A stretch of DNA of 33,363 nt from Streptomyces sp. MBT53 (lineage in GTDB: Bacteria; Actinomycetota; Actinomycetes; Streptomycetales; Streptomycetaceae), in contig NZ_JAEQAZ010000099.1 in NCBI RefSeq assembly GCF_016654115.1, positions 1-33,363 on the forward strand. The letters run 5' to 3'. Both the position numbers and the translations under genes were made by a program. Within the stretch, counting starts at the first letter, position 1. The number at the start of each line of letters is the position of its first letter. The notes beneath the pieces were generated by a model. The model saw nothing but the letters and a program-made list of their open reading frames with translations. It did no database searches and was not told where the DNA came from. This document shows positions 15,175 through 23,004 of this stretch, in pieces.

Positions 15175-15269
15175 GGGCTGCCGCCCTTCGGCGGACTCGG
15201 ACTCGGTCCGCGTCTCCCTCGCTTCGTCCCTGCGAAGGACACGGACCGAGTACGCCAGAGCGGCAGCCC
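15175..15269. other. Nested 95-nt hairpin
   Basis: GGGCTGCCGC (15175-15184) is complementary to GCGGCAGCCC (15260-15269). Inside it ACTCGGTCCG (15201-15210) pairs with CGGACCGAGT (15242-15251), and an apical CTTCG/CGAAG (15222-15226/15233-15237) closes the structure. Three co-linear perfect stems make a long rod-like structure. It lies between convergent genes and could be a strong bidirectional terminator, a structured RNA or a mobile repeat; copy number elsewhere is unknown. Confidence 0.7.
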
Positions 15270-15337
15270 ACATCCCGTACGGCACGGTGACGCCCCGGGG
15301 TCAATCCGGATGCGGCCCGGGACACGAACGAGGACGA

Positions 15338-15895
15338 CTACTTCGGCAGCAGCGGCTCGACGATCTTCGCGAGCTGGTTCCGGGTCACCGCTCCCATCCG
15401 CGTCGCCGCCACCCTCCCCGTCGTGTCGACGACGATCGTGTACGGCATCACCTGCGTGTTCACCAGCCCGCGCGGCAGTCGCAGGGCCTGCTTCCCCGAC
15501 GGATCGTGCAGCGACGGATAGCCCAGGTGGTGGTCCTTCTGGAAGGCCAGCCCGGCGGCACGGCTGCTGTCGTTGTCGAGCCCCAGCACCCGCAGCCCAC
15601 GCCCGCCCCACGTCTCCTGGACCAGCCGCAGCTCGGGCGCCTCCGCCCGGCAGGGACCGCACCAGGAGGCCCAGGCGTTGATCAGCACGACCTCGCCCCG
15701 GTAGTCCGACAGCCGGATGCCGCCGCCGTCCAACGAGGTCCCGGCGAGATCCGCGAGAACGGGCCGCCGGCCCTCCGCGAAGGTCCGGGTGAACGGATCA
15801 CCGGGACTGGCGTCACTGACCGGTGCCGGGGAGGAGCAGCCGGCGAGAACCCCGCAGACAGCCACCACTGCCGCGCACGCACTCCGAGCCGTCAC
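15338..15895 (-). CDS. TlpA/ResA-like thioredoxin-fold lipoprotein
   Basis: A 185-aa thiol-disulfide oxidoreductase-type protein. The N-terminus is a lipoprotein signal with lipobox LAGC (Cys20), so it is anchored on the outer face of the membrane. The thioredoxin fold begins near residue 55 and carries the active-site WCGPC (Cys79, Cys82) and the cis-proline segment MPYTIVVD. TlpA/ResA proteins reduce disulfides in extracytoplasmic proteins, for example in cytochrome c maturation; the partner here is unknown. The GTG start at 15895 overlaps the upstream Rrf2 stop by four bases (GTGA) behind GGGAG, so the two genes are coupled. This context suggests redox-linked regulation. Confidence 0.93.
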   Translation of the reverse strand: MTARSACAAVVAVCGVLAGCSSPAPVSDASPGDPFTRTFAEGRRPVLADLAGTSLDGGGIRLSDYRGEVVLINAWASWCGPCRAEAPELRLVQETWGGRGLRVLGLDNDSSRAAGLAFQKDHHLGYPSLHDPSGKQALRLPRGLVNTQVMPYTIVVDTTGRVAATRMGAVTRNQLAKIVEPLLPK

Positions 15896-16350
15896 GGGTT
15901 CTCCCAGGCGGCCGGTTCCGCCGCCAGCGCCCGTACCGGCTCCGGCAGCGCGTCCGCCGCGATGTCCGCGAGTGTGACGCCCTCCAGGATCTTGCGGACG
16001 TTGGCGCGCAGCGCGATCCACAGCGGGAGGAGGGGCTCGGCGGAGCCCGTGTAGGCGAGGCCGGTGGGGCGCTCGCCGCGCACCGACACGATCGGGCCGT
16101 CCACCGCGCGTATGACGTCCGCGACGGTGATCGCGGTCGCGTCGCGCGCCAGCCGGTAGCCGCCGCCCCCGCCGCGCCGGCTGTCGACGATCCCGGCGCG
16201 CCGGAGATCGCCGAGAATTCCCTCCAGGAACTTGTGCGGGATGCCCTGGGTGGTGGCGATGGTCTCGGCCTTCAGCGGGCCGTCGTCACCCCGTACGGCG
16301 AGCTCCAGTACCGCCCGTACCGCGTAATCCGCCCGTGCCGAGATCCTCAT
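15892..16350 (-). CDS. Rrf2-family transcriptional regulator without cysteines
   Basis: A 152-aa Rrf2-type regulator: winged helix from MRISARADYAVRAVLEL through ETIATTQGIPHKFLEGILGDL and the glycine-rich wing RRGGGGGYRLAR, then the dimerisation helix (LPLWIALRANVRKILEGVTL). Iron-sulfur members (IscR, NsrR, RsrR) use cysteines in the C-terminal half; this protein has none, so it cannot bind a cluster by that route and resembles the cluster-free class typified by CymR. It is coupled to the thioredoxin-like lipoprotein gene by a GTGA overlap. The ATG at 16350 is the only start giving the canonical N-terminus. It is divergent from the GH35 gene. Confidence 0.93.
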   Translation of the reverse strand: MRISARADYAVRAVLELAVRGDDGPLKAETIATTQGIPHKFLEGILGDLRRAGIVDSRRGGGGGYRLARDATAITVADVIRAVDGPIVSVRGERPTGLAYTGSAEPLLPLWIALRANVRKILEGVTLADIAADALPEPVRALAAEPAAWENP

Positions 16351-16367
16351 GCGTCCATTGTGGGCCG

Positions 16368-16382
16368 TTCTGGCGTACAGAA
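16368..16382. promoter_or_regulatory. Palindrome in the Rrf2/GH35 intergenic region
   Basis: TTCTG-GCGTA-CAGAA (16368-16382) is a perfect 5-bp inverted repeat 18 bp upstream of the Rrf2 start. Its position suits an autoregulatory operator of the Rrf2 protein. The short arms mean it could occur by chance. Confidence 0.35.
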
Positions 16383-16468
16383 TGACCCCGCACGACGGCC
16401 TCCCGGGATCACCACGGAAAATGGCTTCGCACGTGCCGCCGACGGACCGGACCCGAAAGGAGCTTCCA

Positions 16469-19453
16469 GTGGAGCTGAGCAGGCGTACCTTCAGCACCCT
16501 CGCGGGTACGGCCGCGCTCGGACTCGCGCTGGGAGGTGGCAGCGCCGGTTCCCCGGACGCGTACGCCGCGCACGTCGTACCGACCGGCCCGCCCCCCGCC
16601 CCACCCGGCGCGGACGGGCTGCCGCACACGATCGGCTACGACCGCTACTCCCTGCTCGTCGACGGCAGACGCCTGGTCCTGTGGTCGGGCGAGATGCACC
16701 CGTTCCGGCTGCCGAGCCCGTCCCTGTGGCGGGACGTCCTGCAGAAGATGCGCGCCTTCGGCTACAACGCGGTCAGCATCTACGTCTCGTGGAACTACCA
16801 CTCCCCCGCCCAGGGCCGCTACGACTTCACGGGCGTCCGCGACCTCGACCTGTTCCTGCGCACGGCCGCCGAGACCGGCCTCTACGTCATCCTGCGCCCG
16901 GGCCCGTACATCAACGCGGAGATCGACGCGGGCGGCTTCCCCGGCTGGCTGACCGCCACCAAGGGCACCGCCAGGACGGCCGACCCGACGTACCTCTCGC
17001 ACGTCGACGAGTGGCTGACCCAGGTCAACTCCATCGTCTCCAAGCACCTGTTCACGCAGGGCACGGGCACGGTGCTGCTCTACCAGATCGAGAACGAGTA
17101 CGACGGCCAGGTGACCCACCCGGACGGCGTCGCCTACATGTCCCACCTGTACAAGAAGGTGCGCGCCGACGGCATCGACGTCCCGCTGTTCCACAACGAC
17201 AAGGGCCGCAACGGCTATTGGACCCCGGGGTCGTTCGACACCGGTGGTGACACCGGCGGTTGGCTGTACGGCTTCGACGGGTATCCCTCGCCGACCCAAC
17301 CGCCGCCGGACTGGGGCCACTTCGGGATCGGCGGGGCGAAGGGCGGGGCGACCGCCAGCCCCAAGACCCCCGGTTTCGTACCGGAGTTCGGCGGCGGCTG
17401 GTTCGACCCGTGGGGCGGGTCCTGGTTCGAGGGGAAGGGGTACGCGGAGTCGCGCCGGACGCGTGACGCGGCGTACGAGCGGCGCTTCTATCTCACCAAC
17501 CTCGCCAACGGGCTGACCCTGCACAGCGTCTACATGACCTTCGGCGGCACCTCGTGGGGCTGGCTGCCGGCGCCGGTCGTCTACACGTCGTACGACTACG
17601 GCGCCGCCTTCGACGAGGGCCGCAACCCGACCTCGAAGCTCGTCCCGATGCACCAACTGGGCCATCTGCTGCGGACGGTGCCCGACTTCGCCAAGCTGGA
17701 CCGGGCGGCGGACGTCACGGTGACCGGCCTGAAGGCGTACCACCTCACCAACGCCGACACCGGCTCCCACGTCTACGTCCTGCGCAACGACACGGCGGCG
17801 GAGGTGACTTCGACGCTGTCGACCTCGGACGACGACATCGAGGTCACCGTCCCGGCCCAGGACGCCCTCCTGCTCGTCACCCGACTCGACCTCGGCGGAC
17901 GGAGGTTGAGGTACTCGACCGCCACCCCGATGATGTTCCTCACCGCCGGACGGCAGGACATCGCCGTGTTCGCCGGGAGGCGCGGCGAGATGGCGCACGC
18001 CGTGGTGGAGTGCCCGGAGGAGCCGGTGGTGACCCGGCTCGACGCGCAGGCCGCGTGGGTGTGGGACCGCGGCATCCTGCATGTCACCGTCCCGCTCGGC
18101 ATCGGCGGCCTGACCCGGGTCCTGGTCCAGGGCGGCGGCGTCGACAACCCCCTCCTGCTGGTCTTCGCCGACGAGGCCGGCTCCGTACGCCTGTGGCCTT
18201 ACGAGACGGGTTCGGGCACCGCGCTGGTCTACGGTCCGGCGTTGCTGCGCGAGGCCACCGTCAGCGGTACGACCGCCCACCTGACCGGCGACACCATCGC
18301 GGAGACCGGCCTGGAGGTGTGGGGACCGCGCGGGATCACCGAGGTCACCTGGAACGGCAAGGCCGTGCCCGCCACCGTCACCACCGCGGGCAGCCTGCGC
18401 TCGAACCCGGACGCGCTGCTGCCGGGGGTGCCCGCGGTACCGCTCCCCGTGCTCGACGGCTGGCGGCGGAAGGTGGAGAACCAGGAGGCCGCGGTCGCCT
18501 TCGACGACTCCAAGTGGACTGTGGCGAACAGGACTTCGTCGTTCAGCACGACGGCCGTCCCGTCCGGACAGCCGGTGCTCTTCTCCGACGACTACGGCTT
18601 CCACTACGGCGACGTCTGGTACCGGGGCCGGTTCACCACGGCCGCCGCCGACGCCCTGGAATCGGTGACCCTCGCCTACAGCACCGGCACCCAAGGGCTG
18701 CTGATGGCCTGGCTCGACGGCGAACCGCTCGGCACCCACCGGATGCCGGTGCCGACCACCACCAGTGTCCGGCAGGGGAGTTGGACCGCGAAGGCGACCC
18801 TGGCGGTCCCGGAGAAGCTGCGCACGGCCGGTCCGCACGTCCTGTCCGTCCTGGTCCGGCGGATGCAGCACGACCAGGACGGCAAGGCCCTCGACACCCA
18901 CAAGGTCGCCCGCGGCCTCACTGCCGTGACCTTCAAGGGCGCCTCCCCGAAGGTGAGTTGGCGCCTCCAGGGCGAGACGGCACCCGACCCGGTGCGCGGC
19001 CCGCAGAACAACGGCGGCCTGTACGGCGAACGCGAGGGCTGGCATCTGCCGGACTTCGCGGACTCCGGCTGGGACCCCGTCACCCTCCCCCGCGCCGACA
19101 AGCGACAGGGCGTGGCCTGGTACCGGACCACCTTCAAGCTCGCCGTGGACACCGGCATCGACGCCTCGATCGGCCTCGTCCTCGACGACGACCCGGCCCG
19201 CGCCTACCGCGTCCAGATCTTCCTGAACGGCTGGAACATGGGCCAGTACATCAACGACGTGGGCCCACAGCACACCTTCGCCCTGCCGAACGGGATCCTC
19301 CGCACACGGGGCACCAACACACTCGCCCTGGCCGTCCTGTCCGACGGCACCACACCGGCGGGCCCGAAGGACGTACGGCTGACGCTCATGGGCAGCGCGG
19401 CCGGAGGAGTACCGGTGACCCCGGTGGCCTCCCCCGGCCGACAGTCGGTGTGA
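16469..19453 (+). CDS. Secreted GH35 beta-galactosidase
   Basis: A 994-aa glycoside hydrolase family 35 enzyme that releases beta-linked galactose, probably from plant galactans or arabinogalactan side chains. The GTG at 16469 follows AAAGGAG and begins a Tat signal (LSRRTFSTLAGTAALGLAL). The (beta/alpha)8 catalytic domain (to about residue 360) contains VLWSGEMHPFRLP, the acid/base Glu151 in GPYINAE and the nucleophile Glu306 in VPEFGGGW. Beta-rich jelly-roll domains follow, as in other large GH35 enzymes, including the late GLYGEREGWHLPDF and YRVQIFLNGWNMGQY blocks. It faces the GH51/GH43 operon, with stops 3 bp apart, suggesting a joint arabinogalactan-degrading locus. Confidence 0.94.
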   Translation: MELSRRTFSTLAGTAALGLALGGGSAGSPDAYAAHVVPTGPPPAPPGADGLPHTIGYDRYSLLVDGRRLVLWSGEMHPFRLPSPSLWRDVLQKMRAFGYNAVSIYVSWNYHSPAQGRYDFTGVRDLDLFLRTAAETGLYVILRPGPYINAEIDAGGFPGWLTATKGTARTADPTYLSHVDEWLTQVNSIVSKHLFTQGTGTVLLYQIENEYDGQVTHPDGVAYMSHLYKKVRADGIDVPLFHNDKGRNGYWTPGSFDTGGDTGGWLYGFDGYPSPTQPPPDWGHFGIGGAKGGATASPKTPGFVPEFGGGWFDPWGGSWFEGKGYAESRRTRDAAYERRFYLTNLANGLTLHSVYMTFGGTSWGWLPAPVVYTSYDYGAAFDEGRNPTSKLVPMHQLGHLLRTVPDFAKLDRAADVTVTGLKAYHLTNADTGSHVYVLRNDTAAEVTSTLSTSDDDIEVTVPAQDALLLVTRLDLGGRRLRYSTATPMMFLTAGRQDIAVFAGRRGEMAHAVVECPEEPVVTRLDAQAAWVWDRGILHVTVPLGIGGLTRVLVQGGGVDNPLLLVFADEAGSVRLWPYETGSGTALVYGPALLREATVSGTTAHLTGDTIAETGLEVWGPRGITEVTWNGKAVPATVTTAGSLRSNPDALLPGVPAVPLPVLDGWRRKVENQEAAVAFDDSKWTVANRTSSFSTTAVPSGQPVLFSDDYGFHYGDVWYRGRFTTAAADALESVTLAYSTGTQGLLMAWLDGEPLGTHRMPVPTTTSVRQGSWTAKATLAVPEKLRTAGPHVLSVLVRRMQHDQDGKALDTHKVARGLTAVTFKGASPKVSWRLQGETAPDPVRGPQNNGGLYGEREGWHLPDFADSGWDPVTLPRADKRQGVAWYRTTFKLAVDTGIDASIGLVLDDDPARAYRVQIFLNGWNMGQYINDVGPQHTFALPNGILRTRGTNTLALAVLSDGTTPAGPKDVRLTLMGSAAGGVPVTPVASPGRQSV

Positions 19454-19456
19454 AAG

Positions 19457-20977
19457 CTACGCCAGCCTGATCACGTTCCAGGACAGCGGCTCCAGTACGG
19501 CGGTCAGGGTGCCGTCCTGGAGTGCGGTGCCCTCGACCTGGTGCGGGGCCACGCGCTCGGGGTCGTCGAGGGTGTTCCGGGCGTCCGGGTCGGCGTCCGC
19601 GAGGGCGCTGTGCTCCACGACCGACGTCAAGTCGAGCCCGTTCAGGCCGACTTGGAGCGGGAGCGACTCGGTGCGGCTGCGGTTGACGGCGAACACCGTG
19701 ACCGAACCGTCCTCGGCGCGCACCGCCGTGGCGTGCAGTAGGTCGGCCTCGCCGTACTGCTTCGTCTCGTGGGTCGGGGAGTCGACGCGGACGTCCAGGA
19801 CCTGACCCCGGCCGTACTTCGAGGCCTGCGCGAACGGGAAGAACGTCGTCTGCCGCCAGGCCGGGCCGCCCGGCTCGGTCATGATCGGCGCGATCACGTT
19901 GACGAGCTGGGCGAGGCACGCGACGGTGACGCGGTCCGCGTGCCGCAGCAGCGCGATCATGAGCGAGCCGAAGACGACGGCGTCCATGACGCTGTAGTTG
20001 TCCTCCAGCAGGCGCGGCGCCTCCGGCCAGTCGGCCGGGTCCGCGTTCTTCGTGTGCTCCTCCCAGTCCGCCGTGTACCAGACGTTCCACTCGTCGAAGG
20101 AGAGGTTGATCTTCTTCTTGGACTTCAGGCGGGCGCCCACGTGGTCGGCGGTGGCGACCACGTTCTCGATGAAGGACTCCATGTCGACGGCGGAGGCGAT
20201 GAAGGAGTCGAGGTCGCCGTCGAGCGGCTGGTAGTAGGCGTGCAGCGAGATGTAGTCGACCAGGTCGTACGTCTCCTGGAGGACCGTCGACTCCCAGGCG
20301 GCGAAGGTCGGCATCGCCTGGGAGGAGGAGCCGCAGGCGACGAGTTCCACGTCGGCGTCGATCTGGCGCATCGCGCGGGCCGTCTCGGCGGCGATCCTGC
20401 CGTACTCCTCGGCGGTCTTGTGGCCGGTCTGCCAGGGGCCGTCCATCTCGTTGCCGAGGCACCAGACCTTGATGCCGAAGGGCTCCTTGTCGCCGTCGGT
20501 GACGCGCTGCTCGGAGAGGGCGGTGCCGGCGGGGTGGTTGGCGTACTCCTGGAGTTGGAGGGCCTCGGCGACGCCCCGGGTGCCGAGGTTGATGGCCATC
20601 ATCGGCTCCGCCTGGGGGCCGATCTTCTTCAGGAACGCGATGTACTCGGAGAGGCCGAAACGGTTCGTCTCCGTGGAGCGCCAGGCCAGGTCGAGGCGGC
20701 GGGGGCGGGATTCGGCGGGGCCGACCGAGTCCTCCCAGCGGTAGCCGGAGACGAAGTTGCCGCCGGGGTAGCGGATGGCGGTCACGCCGAGTTCGCGCAC
20801 GAGGTCGAGGACGTCCTGGCGGATGCCGTTCTCGTCGGCGGTGGGGTGGTCCGGTTCGAAGATGCCGGTGTAGACGCAGCGGCCGAGGTGTTCCACGAAG
20901 GAGCCGAAGAGGCGGGGATTGACTTCGCCGACCGTGAAGGCGGGGTCGAGGGTGAAGCGGGCGGTGCGCGTGCTCAT
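19457..20977 (-). CDS. abfA: GH51 alpha-L-arabinofuranosidase
   Basis: A 506-aa intracellular enzyme (no signal peptide) that removes terminal alpha-L-arabinofuranose from arabino-oligosaccharides. The GH51 signature residues are present: acid/base Glu177 in CLGNEMDGPWQ and nucleophile Glu296 in SFDEWNVWY, with NPRLFGSFVEHLGRCVY and IRYPGGNFVSGYRWED near the N-terminus. The C-terminal beta-sandwich (from about residue 385) ends with SWNVIRLA. The ATG at 20977 has AAAGGA at normal spacing. It starts 21 bp after the GH43 stop in the same operon: the secreted GH43 cuts arabinan outside and this enzyme finishes the fragments inside. Confidence 0.95.
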   Translation of the reverse strand: MSTRTARFTLDPAFTVGEVNPRLFGSFVEHLGRCVYTGIFEPDHPTADENGIRQDVLDLVRELGVTAIRYPGGNFVSGYRWEDSVGPAESRPRRLDLAWRSTETNRFGLSEYIAFLKKIGPQAEPMMAINLGTRGVAEALQLQEYANHPAGTALSEQRVTDGDKEPFGIKVWCLGNEMDGPWQTGHKTAEEYGRIAAETARAMRQIDADVELVACGSSSQAMPTFAAWESTVLQETYDLVDYISLHAYYQPLDGDLDSFIASAVDMESFIENVVATADHVGARLKSKKKINLSFDEWNVWYTADWEEHTKNADPADWPEAPRLLEDNYSVMDAVVFGSLMIALLRHADRVTVACLAQLVNVIAPIMTEPGGPAWRQTTFFPFAQASKYGRGQVLDVRVDSPTHETKQYGEADLLHATAVRAEDGSVTVFAVNRSRTESLPLQVGLNGLDLTSVVEHSALADADPDARNTLDDPERVAPHQVEGTALQDGTLTAVLEPLSWNVIRLA

Positions 20978-20998
20978 GGGGTCCTTTCGAAGGGGTGC

Positions 20999-21967
20999 CT
21001 ACTTGAGAAGAAGCCAGCCGTCTCTTGTCCAGCTCAGGGTGTTGAGCCCCAGCTTCGGAATGCCTGAATCCTCTCCGTCGTAGTAGTGGTATGCCAAGAC
21101 ATCCTGACCTTTGTCTTGGAAGACGGACTCCCCGCCCGGGCCGATGTAGCGGCCGTGGCTCGCGAGGAGCAGGTCGCCGCCGCCCGCGAGCATCGGCTTG
21201 CCCGTGCTGTCCGCGTACGGGCCCGTGACCGACGTGGAGCGGCCGACCCGGATCTTGTAGGTCGAGTTCACGCCCGCGCAGCAGGCGTCGTAGGACGCGA
21301 AGAGGTAGTAGTGGCGGCCGTGCTTCAGGACGTACGCGCCCTCGACCGCGTACGGCGCGTCGGGGCGGGTGGCCAACTGGGCGACCGGCGCGCCCGGGAG
21401 CGCCTTGCCCGTGGCGGGGTCGAGCCGGACCATGCGGATGCCCGTCCAGTACGAGCCGAAGGCCATCCACAGTTGTCCGTCGGCCCGGACGATCGCCGGG
21501 TCGATGGCGTTCCAGTCGTCCGTGGTCTCCGAGGTGAACGCCCTGCCGTGGTCGGTCCAGGTGCCGGGGAGGCCGGTCGGGGAGGTGGCGACGCCGATCG
21601 CGGAGTGGTTGGTGCCCCAGGAGGAGACGGCGTAGTAGAGCCAGTAGCGGCCCGCGCGGTAGGAGAGGTCGGGGGCCCAGGGGTCGCCGGTGGAGTTGTA
21701 GTCGTACCACCAACTCGGGGGCGTGGCGAAGGCGTTGCCCGCGTCGTCCCACTGGACGCGGTCCTTCGAGGTGCGGGCGCCGATGACGCCGCCGGTCGAA
21801 TAGGCCACGTAGCCACCGGACTTGAGGTGGATGACCGTGGGGTCGTGGATGATCTGCCGGCCGGTGACGGGCTGTGGGTCGGGGTAGGTGGTGTCGGCCT
21901 CGGCCGTGGCGGGGAGGAGTGCGATCACCGCGGCGGCGAGCAGGGTCGTCGGTCTCGGGTGCCTCAA
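20999..21967 (-). CDS. Secreted GH43 arabinan endo-1,5-alpha-L-arabinosidase
   Basis: A 322-aa family 43 five-bladed beta-propeller enzyme that hydrolyses the alpha-1,5-arabinan backbone. Residues 1-24 are a signal peptide (TLLAAAVIALLPATAEA). The three catalytic carboxylates fit the family: Asp42 (IIHDPTVI), Asp156 (AIDPAIV) and Glu209 (YAVEGAY). No carbohydrate-binding module follows. The TTG start at 21967 is supported by GGAGG seven bases upstream and by the clean signal peptide; it overlaps the stop of a possible 71-codon ORF (TTGA). First enzyme of the arabinan operon, followed by GH51. Expression probably comes from the promoter at 22202-22230. Confidence 0.93.
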   Translation of the reverse strand: MRHPRPTTLLAAAVIALLPATAEADTTYPDPQPVTGRQIIHDPTVIHLKSGGYVAYSTGGVIGARTSKDRVQWDDAGNAFATPPSWWYDYNSTGDPWAPDLSYRAGRYWLYYAVSSWGTNHSAIGVATSPTGLPGTWTDHGRAFTSETTDDWNAIDPAIVRADGQLWMAFGSYWTGIRMVRLDPATGKALPGAPVAQLATRPDAPYAVEGAYVLKHGRHYYLFASYDACCAGVNSTYKIRVGRSTSVTGPYADSTGKPMLAGGGDLLLASHGRYIGPGGESVFQDKGQDVLAYHYYDGEDSGIPKLGLNTLSWTRDGWLLLK

Positions 21968-22179
21968 CTCGGTGCCTCCGTCGGTGAGTCGTCGGCCCGT
22001 CGCGCGTCCGCTTCTTTCACGCCGTACTTGGCGAGCGGTTCCGGGCTCCGGGGATCAGGGCGACGGCCGGGCTCGCGGCCGGGGCCGGGCGCCGCCGCGG
22101 GGTGCCTGCGGTTCAGGTCGACCGGTCCCATGTCCCTGCCCTTGCCGGTAGGAGTCCCATCATGTTCGAAATACCGCAT
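21964..22179 (-). CDS. Possible small ORF at the head of the arabinan operon
   Basis: A 71-codon reading frame (MRYFEHDGTPTGKGRDMG... ending SPTEAPS) lies between the predicted promoter and the GH43 gene and overlaps the GH43 start by four bases (TTGA). Codon third positions are G/C-rich after the first few codons, as in real genes. However, no ribosome site precedes the ATG, the composition is Pro/Gly/Arg-rich and I recognise no family. It may be a leader peptide, a real small protein or just the 5' leader. Confidence 0.3.
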   Translation of the reverse strand: MRYFEHDGTPTGKGRDMGPVDLNRRHPAAAPGPGREPGRRPDPRSPEPLAKYGVKEADARRADDSPTEAPS

Positions 22180-22230
22180 AGCGCTCGTAACTTCGAACGG
22201 GACGCTAAAATCGAAGCGCGTCCACGTCAA
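22163..22230 (-). promoter_or_regulatory. Promoter and operator of the GH43-GH51 operon
   Basis: On the minus strand TTGACG (22230-22225) and TAGCGT (22207-22202) are separated by exactly 17 bp. Immediately downstream lies an inverted repeat, read on the plus strand as TGTTCGAAAT (22163-22172) and CGAAC (22194-22198), each half containing the palindrome TTCGAA. A protein bound here would cover the transcription start, so repression is expected. The same arrangement and spacing occur in front of the IclR gene at 30610-30677. The rest of the gap to 22464 shows no further gene. Confidence 0.7.
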
Positions 22231-22464
22231 TGGGTTGAGCACAGTGCAACGTTCATTCACGGCGTCGATTTCCGGACACAGCGGTCGTTCCCGGTCCCAC
22301 AACGGCCACCGGACGACATGACGACGGCAGTTGTGGACGCGTAACCTCGGACCGGCTGTGCGGCGGGCGGCGAGACGAGGGAGCGTGCGACGTGGTGACG
22401 GTTTCCCGCTGCCGCGGCGACAGTGAGGTGGCTGAGTCGACGTATGTCCTGGCATATTGCAGCG

Positions 22465-23004
22465 GTGCGCACCAAGAAGGAGATGAGGCGGCTCGCCGGC
22501 GCCCTCATCGACCCCATGCGCGTCCCGGTCCCCGCCGATCCCGAGGCCCTGTTCGACGCGCTGGTCGACTCCGTCATCCGCTGGCGGGGACGTGAAGTCG
22601 TGGTGCGCCGCGAGGTGTTCCCGCCGCACACCGCCAGCGGACTGTGGCTGGAGGGCGACACCTACGACGTCATCGTCATCGACAAGCGGGCCGCCGCCTG
22701 GCACCAGATCGTGATCTTCTGCCACGAGGTGTGGCACATGCACCGGCGCACCACCGAGCGCGCCCCCCAGCTGACCGCCGAGCGCGGCCCCCGACCCGTC
22801 GCCGCCCGCACCGACTTCAGCGTCGCCGACGAACAAGAGGCGGACCGGTTCGGCATGTTGATGAGCGGGCGGCTGCGCCCCTGGCTGGAGACCGCGGCCG
22901 GCGCCGACTCCCCGTACGGCCCCGCCGAGCCCGACGACGGTACGCAGCAGGGCGTCGCCGGACGCATCGGCGCCGCCCTCAACTACCGCGGGACCAGAAA
23001 ATGA
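22465..23004 (+). CDS. Zinc metallopeptidase-like protein (HEVWH; ImmA/IrrE-like 'toxin component')
   Basis: A ~179-aa cytoplasmic protein with the gluzincin motif HEVWH (His87, Glu88, His91 by this start) in HQIVIFCHEVWHMHRR and a downstream DEQEADRFG segment (residue Glu125) that can give the third metal ligand, as in ImmA/IrrE peptidases. In Streptomyces such proteins are often annotated as toxin components and sit after an XRE regulator; no XRE gene is present here. The start is uncertain: GTG 22465 begins the conserved-looking RTKKEMRRLAG, with ATG 22444 and 22483 as alternatives. A -10-like CATATT at 22453-22458 would give a nearly leaderless transcript from 22465. The stop overlaps the next gene (ATGA, 23001-23004). 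Confidence 0.82.
   Translation: MRTKKEMRRLAGALIDPMRVPVPADPEALFDALVDSVIRWRGREVVVRREVFPPHTASGLWLEGDTYDVIVIDKRAAAWHQIVIFCHEVWHMHRRTTERAPQLTAERGPRPVAARTDFSVADEQEADRFGMLMSGRLRPWLETAAGADSPYGPAEPDDGTQQGVAGRIGAALNYRGTRK

Noticed and set aside
16409..19273. 954-codon minus-strand frame opposite the GH35 gene
   Set aside because: The plus strand encodes a clear GH35 enzyme with both catalytic glutamates; the long antisense frame is a by-product of extreme third-position G/C bias.
19386..21752. 788-codon minus-strand frame overlapping both GH51 and GH43 in another phase
   Set aside because: Its translation is low-complexity Arg/Pro/His and crosses the boundary between two well-supported genes.
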